From: an uncultured Pseudomonadota bacterium
GTDB lineage: Bacteria; Pseudomonadota; Gammaproteobacteria; Burkholderiales; Usitatibacteraceae
Length of the DNA stretch: 7,689 bases
Assembly (NCBI GenBank): GCA_937898635.1
Contig: CALEJW010000214.1
Span: 1-7,689, forward strand
Reading direction: 5' to 3'
The notes below the pieces were generated by a model. The model worked only from the letters and a program-made list of their open reading frames with translations. It was not told the origin of the DNA and searched no databases. This document shows positions 1-6,019 of the stretch, piece by piece. How positions within the stretch are numbered: the stretch's first letter is position 1; every line of letters begins with the position of its first letter. Both the position numbers and the translations under genes were made by a program.

Positions 1-869
1 TCCAGCCCTTCCGCATCGACCGCCGACGCGACCATCGCGGACATGCGCCCGAGGTACGCCGTGATCTCGCCGCCCATCCGGTCGAGCCACAGCGCGACTT
101 CCGCGGGATCATAGGCCGCCAGGCGGCCATACATGTGCGCCAGGTCCACGTAGATCCGGTGGACGGTGCCGCCGGCCACCGCGTCACCGTGGTCGCGCAG
201 CACCGCGTCGACTTCGGTCACGGCGGCGGCGAACTTCGCCTCCGCGCGGCGGAACTGGGCCTGGCTTCCATGGCCCCGGACCGCGGCTGCGCCACGGCGG
301 AAGACCTCCGATGCGGCCGCCAGGATGTCCGAAGCCCGCACCCGTTCCATGGCCTGGAAGCTGCGCTCGCACTCGCGGAAGATCGCGCCGTCCCGGCTGT
401 GCAGCACCGCGGCGAGCACCCCGCCGGGGGCCACGAGGCGGGCCGCCTCCTCGATGGCCCCGATTCCCGCGTACTCGATGCCGAACTGGCTCGCCACGAT
501 GTCGAAGGCCCCGTCCGCGAACGGCATGCGCCGCGCCTCCGCCACGATCGCGCCTGCCCCGGGGAAGCGGGTCCGGAACGCCTCGATCGCGGCCGGCGCC
601 CCGTCGGCGCCGAAAAGCGAGGGACCCCCGCCGGCATCGCCCCCCGCCTCGATCGCGAACCCGGTCACGGCGCCGTTCCCGCAGGCGAAGTCGAGCACGC
701 TGCGCGCCGGGCGGCCCGCGCCGCCGCGGGCGAACACCCCGGCCCAGAACCGGGAAAGCGCCGCGTCCTGCCCGCCCCCGACACTCAGGGCCGGGGCCTG
801 CGGCGCGAGTCGCCAATAGGCATCCCACGACCTCGCTGCCTGAAGCCTTCGGTCGCCATCCTCGGACAT
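1..869 (-). CDS. Class I SAM-dependent methyltransferase (3' end cut by window edge)
   Basis: Transfers a methyl group from S-adenosylmethionine to an unidentified substrate, probably in the cytoplasm since no signal peptide or membrane segment is visible. The frame stays open to the left edge, giving at least 289 residues. Motif I (VLDFACGNG) lies at about residues 58-66, the acidic strand-2 end (FGAD) at 86-89, the motif II region (MPFADGAFDIVASQFGIEY) at 115-133 and the strand-5 stretch (LVAPGGVLAAVLH) at 145-157. This is the UbiE/COQ5-like Methyltransf_11 pattern. After about residue 160 comes a mostly helical tail of 130 or more residues that I do not recognise and that may bind the substrate. 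The ATG at 867-869 is preceded by a purine-rich site (GGGAGGG, 876-882) at good spacing. It starts 16 bases after the upstream hydroxylase gene ends, so the two are probably co-transcribed. The fold is secure; the substrate is unknown. Confidence 0.85.
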   Translation of the reverse strand, partial: MSEDGDRRLQAARSWDAYWRLAPQAPALSVGGGQDAALSRFWAGVFARGGAGRPARSVLDFACGNGAVTGFAIEAGGDAGGGPSLFGADGAPAAIEAFRTRFPGAGAIVAEARRMPFADGAFDIVASQFGIEYAGIGAIEEAARLVAPGGVLAAVLHSRDGAIFRECERSFQAMERVRASDILAAASEVFRRGAAAVRGHGSQAQFRRAEAKFAAAVTEVDAVLRDHGDAVAGGTVHRIYVDLAHMYGRLAAYDPAEVALWLDRMGGEITAYLGRMSAMVASAVDAEGL

Positions 870-885
870 GCTCGCCCCTCCCGGG

Positions 886-2067
886 CTAGATTTCCCACGC
901 GGGGCGCTCGGCGCCGCTCGCGTCGATCGCCTCGAACATCGCGGTCACGGCCGTGCGCTCCTCCGGCGAAAGGTCCGGCCTCCAGACCTCGAAGAGGAGG
1001 ATCACCCGTGTCTCGGCGCTGTGGTTCCACGCCTCGTGCTCGATCGTGTCGTCGAAGACCCAGGCCCTGCCCTGCTCCCACGTGCGGGTCTCGCTGCCCA
1101 CGCGGAAGACGCATCGCTCCGGCACGACGAGCGGAAGGTGGCAGATGAGGCGGGTGTTGACGAGGCCGCAGTGGGGCGGGATGTGCGCGCCGGGCCGCAG
1201 CAGGGAGAAGAGAATGGAGGGCGAACGGTTCGGGATCCGCACGATGGGCGCATCGGCAAGCGCGTCCAACGCCGAAGGAGCCCTCGCCGCGTTCTCTGCA
1301 ACGGCCTCGCCGTTCTTCCACAGGTAGAAGGCGCTCCAGTCGGGATTGTCGAGCATGCCGTCCTGTTCCTTTCGCGGCCGGCGCGGATCGCCCTGCACGT
1401 AGGGCCGGAAGGCCGATGCCTCGCCGAGGATCTCGAGAAGCTCCTTCCGGATGGCCGGCGCGGCCGCCTCGACGCGGTCGAGCCAGGGAAAGTCCGCGCG
1501 TTCGAAGAACGGGATGCTCGCGAGCCCCGGAAAGAAGTAGTAGCGCGGCTGCTGGCTGTAGACCCGCTTTCGGCCGAAGAGGATGTCGAGGGACTGCGCG
1601 AAACGGCCGGGAGCGCTTGCGCCGGCGAGGCCCAGCGCGGCAATCCGGGAGCGAACCTCCTCCTCGACGCGGTTGGCGAAGCGCTCGCACTGCGCCTGGG
1701 CCCTCGCGACTTCGGGGACGATGTCCGGGGGCAACTGGCCCGCGGCCCGTGCGTAGGTGACGGCAGCCATGTAGTGAGAGGACGCCGCGCCGGCATCCCC
1801 CATCCAGTCGAGGAGATCGGCCTTGACGATCAGGGCGCGCAGGTTGCGCGGGTCCTGCGCGAGCGCCCGGTCTATGGCCGCCAGGGCCGCCGGGCCATCC
1901 TCCATCCGCCGGCAGGCGAGGGCGAGACCGGTGCAGGTGGACGCGTCGTCGGCGCCGGCCGCGGCGATGGCCTCGAACGATTCCCGCGCCCGGCGGGCAT
2001 CGCCGGCACGCAGCGCCTGCATGCCGTCCCGGGCCAGCGAACGGGGGTCCTTGGGTCGACTTTCCAT
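886..2067 (-). CDS. TPR-containing aspartyl/asparaginyl beta-hydroxylase family protein
   Basis: A 393-residue predicted 2-oxoglutarate and Fe(II)-dependent oxygenase. Residues about 8-110 are helical TPR-like repeats (for example LARDGMQALRAGDARRARES), probably for protein binding. The C-terminal half is the Asp_Arg_Hydrox domain. Visible catalytic features are S288, H299 in HIPPHCG, R306, H310, H344 in FDDTIEHEAWN, and R354. Their spacing matches mammalian AspH (S668, H679, H690, H725, R735), which binds 2-oxoglutarate and iron. As in AspH, the usual acidic metal ligand is replaced by glycine (H-x-G, G301). Mammalian AspH hydroxylates Asp/Asn in EGF-like domains; the bacterial substrates are largely unknown. 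The frame also has in-frame ATGs at 2106 and 2175, but residues encoded upstream of 2067 do not look like this family and would run through the divergent promoter region. No strong ribosome site precedes 2067. The methyltransferase gene follows after 16 bases. Confidence 0.88.
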   Translation of the reverse strand: MESRPKDPRSLARDGMQALRAGDARRARESFEAIAAAGADDASTCTGLALACRRMEDGPAALAAIDRALAQDPRNLRALIVKADLLDWMGDAGAASSHYMAAVTYARAAGQLPPDIVPEVARAQAQCERFANRVEEEVRSRIAALGLAGASAPGRFAQSLDILFGRKRVYSQQPRYYFFPGLASIPFFERADFPWLDRVEAAAPAIRKELLEILGEASAFRPYVQGDPRRPRKEQDGMLDNPDWSAFYLWKNGEAVAENAARAPSALDALADAPIVRIPNRSPSILFSLLRPGAHIPPHCGLVNTRLICHLPLVVPERCVFRVGSETRTWEQGRAWVFDDTIEHEAWNHSAETRVILLFEVWRPDLSPEERTAVTAMFEAIDASGAERPAWEI

Positions 2068-2089
2068 GGCTCGGGCATTATGCACGGCG

Positions 2090-2119
2090 CTGGCAATCGG
2101 CCGCATTGTCGAATAAAAT
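2090..2119 (+). promoter_or_regulatory. Candidate sigma70-type promoter for tonB cluster
   Basis: CTGGCA (2090-2095, 4 of 6 to TTGACA) and TAAAAT (2114-2119, 5 of 6 to TATAAT) are separated by 18 bases in the gap between divergent genes. This is one of the few AT-rich patches in a very GC-rich window. It would start transcription near 2126 and leave a leader of about 150 bases before tonB. It is a motif match only. Confidence 0.4.
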
Positions 2120-2121
2120 GC
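2103..2121. promoter_or_regulatory. 19-bp imperfect dyad overlapping the tonB -10, possible operator
   Basis: The arms GCATT (2103-2107) and AATGC (2117-2121) are exact inverted repeats around a 9-base centre, and one further position in each arm (T2109/A2115) is also symmetric. The dyad covers the candidate -10 box. A second small palindrome, GCATTATGC, lies at 2075-2083, just upstream of the divergent hydroxylase gene. The length is that of a Fur box, but an ungapped comparison to the Fur consensus is poor, so the binding protein is not assigned. Confidence 0.3.
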
Positions 2122-2213
2122 CGGGTTTCCGAAACGGTCCCTCCCAAGGCAGTGGCAGTTTGCGGGGGGTGGCAATCCCGTGTGTCCGGAGTCGGCACGC
2201 GGCCTGCAAAACG

Positions 2214-2232
2214 GGCGGCCGCAGGGGCCGCC
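2214..2232 (+). other. Hairpin in the presumed tonB leader
   Basis: A perfect 7-bp stem, GGCGGCC (2214-2220) with GGCCGCC (2226-2232), closes a five-base loop (GCAGG). No T-run follows, so it is not an intrinsic terminator. It lies about 47 bases before the tonB ATG. In DNA this rich in GC such stems occur by chance, so a role in mRNA stability or translation is only a possibility. Confidence 0.3.
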
Positions 2233-2266
2233 GTGGACTGATGGCGCTACGCGCGCCGGAGGGGGT

Positions 2267-2272
2267 GGAGGG
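2267..2272 (+). promoter_or_regulatory. Ribosome binding site deciding the tonB start
   Basis: GGAGGG sits seven bases before the ATG at 2280. The frame is open upstream with other ATGs at 2106, 2118 and 2241, none with a comparable site. This supports 2280 as the true start. Confidence 0.7.
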
Positions 2273-2279
2273 TGGTTTC

Positions 2280-2924
2280 ATGAAGAGCTACAGGGAGACC
2301 CAGCGCAACCCGGTGCGGCATTTGCCGAGCGTGATCATGGTCGGCCTCCTGCACCTGCTCGTGGGCTATGCGCTCGTCTCCGGACTCGCGCGCAAGGTGG
2401 TCGAGGTCATCAAGGCGCCCATCGAGACCAAGATCATCGAGGAAATCAAGAAGCCCCCGCCCGATACGCCCCCGCCGCCGCCACCGAAGCTCGCCGCGCC
2501 GCCCCCGCCGTTCATTCCGCCGCCGGAAGTGAACATCCAGGTGCCGGTCCAGGCCCAGCAGGCCCCGACCATCACCACGGTCACCACCACCAAGCCGCCG
2601 CCCGGGCCGCCGCCCAAGGCGGCGCCGCCCGCCCCTCCCGCGCCGCCCGCCCCCCTCGTCCGCAAGAACGTGCGGCCCGTGGGCGAGATCGTGCGGCCCG
2701 TCTTCCCGCGCCAGGCCATCCGCGACGGCATCCAGAGCGGCAGCGTGGTCGCCCACCTCGTCATCCGGCCGGACGGGACCGTGTCGGAAGTCCGGATCAT
2801 CTCCGCGAAGCCGCCCCGCATCTTCGACCGCGAGGTCATCCGGGCGCTCTCGCAGTGGCGGTTCACGCCGGAAGCCGTCGGCTTCATCGGCGAGGTGGAC
2901 ATCGATTTCAAGCTGACGGACTGA
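2280..2924 (+). CDS. tonB: TonB energy-transducing protein
   Basis: A 214-residue inner-membrane-anchored periplasmic protein that passes proton-motive energy from ExbB/ExbD to outer-membrane TonB-dependent receptors. A short cytoplasmic N-terminus is followed by one membrane anchor at about residues 16-36, containing H25 in the position of the essential E. coli TonB His20. The residue equivalent to E. coli Ser16 appears to be Val. A periplasm-spanning proline-rich region runs from about 59 to 125 (PPPPPP, then Pro-Ala repeats). The C-terminal TonB domain is about 130-214, with PVFPRQA in place of the common YP motif, GSVVAHLVIRPDG at 154-166, and ALSQWRFTP at 189-197. The start is set by GGAGGG seven bases upstream. 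It is first in a row with exbB, exbD1 and exbD2, 58 bases ahead of exbB. Identity is clear; the receptors served cannot be told from here. Confidence 0.93.
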   Translation: MKSYRETQRNPVRHLPSVIMVGLLHLLVGYALVSGLARKVVEVIKAPIETKIIEEIKKPPPDTPPPPPPKLAAPPPPFIPPPEVNIQVPVQAQQAPTITTVTTTKPPPGPPPKAAPPAPPAPPAPLVRKNVRPVGEIVRPVFPRQAIRDGIQSGSVVAHLVIRPDGTVSEVRIISAKPPRIFDREVIRALSQWRFTPEAVGFIGEVDIDFKLTD

Positions 2925-2982
2925 CGCTCCGCCGGCCCTTACTCACCCGCAGCACGTCACCAGGAAATTTGGAGGAATACAC

Positions 2983-3855
2983 ATGCACCTGATCCGTCGT
3001 CTGCCCGCGCTGCTCGCGGCCATCATCTTCGCCTGCGCGCCGGCGGCGCCGCTGGTCTATTCCGCCGCGGCCCAGGCCCAGGCGCCGGCCGCCGACGCGG
3101 CCAAGCCGGCCGAGGCGAGCCCGGCGGAAGCGCCGAAACCGGCGCCGGCCCCGCCGCCTCCCGTCGCGACGGAAAAGGAGACGATCGAGAACCCCTACGG
3201 CCTCGAGGCGCTCTGGAAGCAGGGCGACTGGGTGTCCAAGGGCACGCTCATCATCCTCGCGATCATGTCCATGGGTTCCTGGTACATCATGTTCGTGAAG
3301 GTCTACGAGCAGTTCAAGCTCTTCCGCGAGGCCGCCAGGGTGAAGGCGTCGTTCTGGTCGGCGGGCTCCGTGGCCGAGGGCATGTCCACCATGAAGGAAG
3401 GCAGCCCCTTCCGCTTCGTCGCCGAGTCCGGCATCGAGGCGACCAAGCACCACGAGGGCAAGCTCCTCGAGCAGATCGACCTGAACGAGTGGGTGACGAT
3501 GTCGATCCAGCGCGGCGTCGAGAACGTCGGCAGCCGGCTCCAGGACGGCCTCGCGTTCCTCGCGACCGTGGGCTCCACGGCGCCCTTCGTCGGCCTCTTC
3601 GGCACGGTGTGGGGTATCTACCACGCGCTCACCGCCATCGGCATCGCGGGGCAGGCCTCGATCGACAAGGTGGCCGGTCCCGTGGGCGAGGCGCTCATCA
3701 TGACCGCCTTCGGCCTCGCGGTCGCGGTGCCGGCCGTGCTCGGCTACAACTGGCTCGTGCGCCGGAACAAGGTGGCGATGGAACACCTGCGCGGATTCAG
3801 CGCGGACCTCCACCTCGTCCTCGTGAGCGGCGCCGCCAGGAAAGCCCGGGGCTGA
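2983..3855 (+). CDS. exbB: ExbB, MotA/TolQ/ExbB-family proton channel subunit
   Basis: The pentameric inner-membrane channel protein that, with ExbD, harvests proton-motive force for TonB. Length is 290 residues, against 244 for E. coli ExbB. The difference is an N-terminal signal-like hydrophobic segment (about 8-28, cleavage likely near AQA) and an Ala/Pro/Lys-rich linker at about 31-63. Membrane helices are at about 88-106, 189-215 and 233-257. The conserved channel residues are visible: ATVGSTAPFVGLFGTVWGI at 194-212, and E236 with T241 in GEALIMT, matching E. coli E176 and T181 in spacing. A strong GGAGG at 2971-2975 lies seven bases before the ATG. TolQ is the main alternative, but the neighbouring tonB and two exbD genes and the absence of tolA or tolB favour ExbB. 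Confidence 0.93.
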   Translation: MHLIRRLPALLAAIIFACAPAAPLVYSAAAQAQAPAADAAKPAEASPAEAPKPAPAPPPPVATEKETIENPYGLEALWKQGDWVSKGTLIILAIMSMGSWYIMFVKVYEQFKLFREAARVKASFWSAGSVAEGMSTMKEGSPFRFVAESGIEATKHHEGKLLEQIDLNEWVTMSIQRGVENVGSRLQDGLAFLATVGSTAPFVGLFGTVWGIYHALTAIGIAGQASIDKVAGPVGEALIMTAFGLAVAVPAVLGYNWLVRRNKVAMEHLRGFSADLHLVLVSGAARKARG

Positions 3856-3859
3856 AACC

Positions 3860-4291
3860 ATGGCGATGACCGTCGGCCAGGGCGTCGAGGAAGACCAGGA
3901 GGTGATGTCGGCCATCAACACCACGCCGCTCGTCGACGTGATGCTGGTGCTGCTCATCATCTTCCTGATCACCATTCCCGTCGTGATCCAGCAGATCCCG
4001 ATGGAGCTCCCCAAGGAGCGCAACGTCCCCACGCAGACCAAGCCGGAGAACATCGTCATCTCGATCAACAAGGACGGCGACGTGTTCTGGGGGATGGAGC
4101 TGGTGCCGGACTCGAAGGCGCTCTTCGAGAAGCTGAAGAAGGTGGCGGTCATGCAGCCGCAACCCGAGATCCACGTGCGCGCCGACGAGGAAGCCCGCTA
4201 CGAGTTCGTCGGCCGCGTGGTCGCGACCTGCCAGCGCGCCTCGATCCTCAAGATCGGCTTCATCACCGAGCCTCCCGCGCGAAGCCTCTGA
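3860..4291 (+). CDS. exbD1: ExbD, first copy (biopolymer transport protein)
   Basis: A 143-residue single-pass protein, the ExbB partner. A short cytoplasmic N-terminus leads to NTTPLVDVMLVLLIIF at 20-35; D26 is the equivalent of the essential proton-carrying Asp25 of E. coli ExbD. The membrane segment spans about 24-44, followed by a periplasmic domain (VISINKDGDVFW at about 65-76, then a final ILKIGFITEP). It begins four bases after the exbB stop with only a weak ribosome site, which suggests translational coupling to exbB. An ATG two codons in (3866) is an alternative start. It is clearly paralogous to the next gene: bases 3914-3951 match 4371-4408 with a single difference. Confidence 0.92.
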   Translation: MAMTVGQGVEEDQEVMSAINTTPLVDVMLVLLIIFLITIPVVIQQIPMELPKERNVPTQTKPENIVISINKDGDVFWGMELVPDSKALFEKLKKVAVMQPQPEIHVRADEEARYEFVGRVVATCQRASILKIGFITEPPARSL

Positions 4292-4316
4292 ACGCAGACA
4301 CCTAAAGGAACTCCCC

Positions 4317-4745
4317 ATGGGCATGCAAGTCGGCTCGGGCGGCAGCGGCGATCCCGAAGTGATGATCGACATCAACACCACGCCGCTCATCGACGTGATG
4401 CTGGTGCTCATCATCATGTTGATCATCACCATCCCGATCCAGACCCACGCGGTGAAGCTCAACATGCCGGTGGGCAACCCGCCTCCGCCGCCGGTCCCGC
4501 CGGAGGTGATCCTGGTCGAGGTGGACTTCGACGGCACCATCCTCTGGAACGGCGACACGATTGCCGACCGTCCGACGCTCGATGCCAAGTTCGTGAGCGC
4601 GGCCGCGCAGCAGGTCCAGCCGGAGTTCCACCTCCGGCCCAACAAGATCGTGAGCTACAAGCACGTCGCGGGCGTGATGGCCTCCGCCCAGAGCCACGGG
4701 ATCACGAAGATCGGCCTGGTCGGGGCCGAGCAGTTCGTCGACTGA
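4317..4745 (+). CDS. exbD2: ExbD, second copy (biopolymer transport protein)
   Basis: A 142-residue paralogue of the preceding ExbD, with the same start context (PEVMIDINTTPLIDVMLV), the same D26 proton-carrying aspartate and a membrane segment at about 24-44. Its periplasmic domain differs: a Pro-rich stretch (NPPPPPVPPEV) follows the membrane helix and the tail reads ITKIGLVGAEQFVD. It has its own ribosome site (AAAGGA, 4304-4309, seven bases before ATG), 25 bases after exbD1. In Xanthomonas campestris a tonB-exbB-exbD1-exbD2 cluster is known in which exbD2 is dispensable for iron uptake but matters in plant interaction, so a specialised role here is plausible by analogy only. A terminator follows at once. 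Confidence 0.92.
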   Translation: MGMQVGSGGSGDPEVMIDINTTPLIDVMLVLIIMLIITIPIQTHAVKLNMPVGNPPPPPVPPEVILVEVDFDGTILWNGDTIADRPTLDAKFVSAAAQQVQPEFHLRPNKIVSYKHVAGVMASAQSHGITKIGLVGAEQFVD

Positions 4746-4759
4746 GAAACGCCCCATCG

Positions 4760-4791
4760 GGGCCGCGCCGCCCGGCGCGGCCCTTTCGTTT
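4760..4791 (+). terminator. Rho-independent terminator after exbD2
   Basis: A 9-bp perfect stem, GGCCGCGCC (4761-4769) with GGCGCGGCC (4774-4782), is closed by a GCCC loop. The pair 4760/4783 extends it, and the broken T-run CTTTCGTTT (4783-4791) follows. Upstream, GCCCC (4751-4755) can instead pair with GGGGC (4759-4763), sharing bases with the terminator stem. The site separates the tonB-exb genes from the TPR gene, 20 bases before its ATG. Confidence 0.82.
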
Positions 4792-4810
4792 GCCGGAAAC
4801 GGGAGATCGC

Positions 4811-6019
4811 ATGATGATCGGCCTCAACATCCTTCGCGCGGGCGCGCTCGCCGCCGCCCTCCTCCTCGCGCCCGCCGCGCCGGCCCTGGCCCAGGAAACC
4901 GTCCGGCCCGAGGTGGGAAAGCCGCTCCAGGCCGCCGAGGCTCTCTACAAGGCGAAGAAGTACCGCGAAGCCCTCGCCAAGGTGGCGGAGGCGGACGCCG
5001 CCGCGGGCCGGACCGCGTACGAGAACTACGTGATCCAGCGAACGCGCGGCAGCATCGCCGCGGCCGCGGGCGACCACGATACCGCCGCGCGCGCCTTCGA
5101 GGCGGTGATCGCCTCGGGCAGCGCCTCGGGCGCGGAGAAACTGAAGATGATGCAGGCGGTGGCCGGCCTCCACTACCATGCCCGCGACTACGCCAAGGCC
5201 GCCCAGTGGGCGCAGCGGTACAAGAAGGAAGGCGGCAACGATCCCGGCATCCGAACCGTGCTCATCCAGTCCCACTTCCTCCTGAACGACTGCGCCGCCG
5301 TCTCGCGCGAAGTGGGCGAGGGCAACGGGCGCCGGCCGAGCGAGCAGGAACTGCAGATCCTCGCCAACTGCTTCAGCAAGCAGAAGGACGATACCGGATA
5401 CGTCGCCGCCATCGAGCGGCTGGTCACCTACTATCCGAAGAAGGAGTACTGGACGGACCTCCTGAACCGCGTCCAGAGGAAGAGCGGGTTCTCCAGCCGG
5501 CTGTCGCTCGACGTCTTCCGCCTGAAGCTCGAGACGGGCAACCTCGCTTCCGCGAACGACTACCTCGAGATGGCCCAGCTCGCGCTCCAGGCCGGCTTTG
5601 CCGCCGAGGCAAAGTCGATCGTGGACAAGGGCTACGAGGCGAAGGCCCTTGGCACCGGCAAGGACGCCGAGCGCCACCAGCGCCTGAAGGACCTCGTGCT
5701 GAAGAACCTGGCGGAGTCGAGCAAGTCGCGAGCGCGCCTGGAAGCCGAGGCGCTCGAGGACAAGTCCGGCGACGCCCTGGTGAGCGTGGGCTACAACTAC
5801 GTGACCGAAGGCGCTCCCCAGAAGGGGCTCGCGTTCATGGAGCGCGGGATCAAGAAGGGCAACCTGCGCCGGCCCGAGGACGCGAAGCTCCTCCTCGGCA
5901 TCGCGCAGCTCCAGAGCGGCTCGCGGGCGCGGGCGCTGCAGACCCTCAAGGGCGTCCACGGCAAGGACGGGACCGCCGACCTCGCGCGACTTTGGATCCT
6001 GATCGGACAGCGCGCCTAG
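4811..6019 (+). CDS. Exported TPR-repeat protein linked to TonB cluster
   Basis: A 402-residue protein with a Sec signal peptide (hydrophobic core about 8-24, cleavage likely after ALA at 25-27), so the mature protein is probably periplasmic. The rest is helical with TPR-like repeats, for example AAEALYKAKKYREALAKVAE near 40-60, a repeat ending AARAFEAVIASG around 95-105, LHYHARDYAKAAQWAQRYKK near 120-140, and a C-terminal LGIAQLQSGSRARALQTL. There is no catalytic motif. Only two cysteines are present, C161 and C187, which could form a periplasmic disulfide. GGGAG at 4801-4805 serves the ATG at 4811 or the adjacent ATG at 4814. TPR-protein genes also end the TonB2-type clusters of Vibrio, so an accessory role in TonB energy transduction is the best inference. 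The terminator just upstream means the gene needs read-through or its own promoter; I could not identify one. Confidence 0.82.
   Translation: MMIGLNILRAGALAAALLLAPAAPALAQETVRPEVGKPLQAAEALYKAKKYREALAKVAEADAAAGRTAYENYVIQRTRGSIAAAAGDHDTAARAFEAVIASGSASGAEKLKMMQAVAGLHYHARDYAKAAQWAQRYKKEGGNDPGIRTVLIQSHFLLNDCAAVSREVGEGNGRRPSEQELQILANCFSKQKDDTGYVAAIERLVTYYPKKEYWTDLLNRVQRKSGFSSRLSLDVFRLKLETGNLASANDYLEMAQLALQAGFAAEAKSIVDKGYEAKALGTGKDAERHQRLKDLVLKNLAESSKSRARLEAEALEDKSGDALVSVGYNYVTEGAPQKGLAFMERGIKKGNLRRPEDAKLLLGIAQLQSGSRARALQTLKGVHGKDGTADLARLWILIGQRA

Noticed and set aside
2103..2121. Classical Fur box upstream of tonB
   Set aside because: Only about 6 of 19 positions agree with the Fur consensus in an ungapped comparison, so iron control by Fur cannot be claimed from this site.
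2068..2175. Upstream starts for the hydroxylase at 2175 or 2106
   Set aside because: The added residues do not resemble the family and would cover the divergent promoter region. The ATG at 2067 leads directly into the TPR-like helices.
135..2241. Long plus-strand open frames (about 135-1148 and 868-2241) opposite the methyltransferase and hydroxylase genes
   Set aside because: Their translations are Arg/Gly/Pro/Ala-rich with no recognisable domain, as expected from the opposite strand of very GC-rich genes. The minus-strand frames carry clear family motifs.
2450..2660. Proline-codon repeats in tonB as a repeat element
   Set aside because: They are in frame and encode the normal periplasm-spanning proline-rich region of TonB.
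2908..5959. Long minus-strand open frames (about 2908-4152, 3797-4645 and 4655-5959) under exbB, exbD and the TPR gene
   Set aside because: Low-complexity His/Asp/Arg-rich translations are antisense shadows of genes whose plus-strand products match known families residue by residue.
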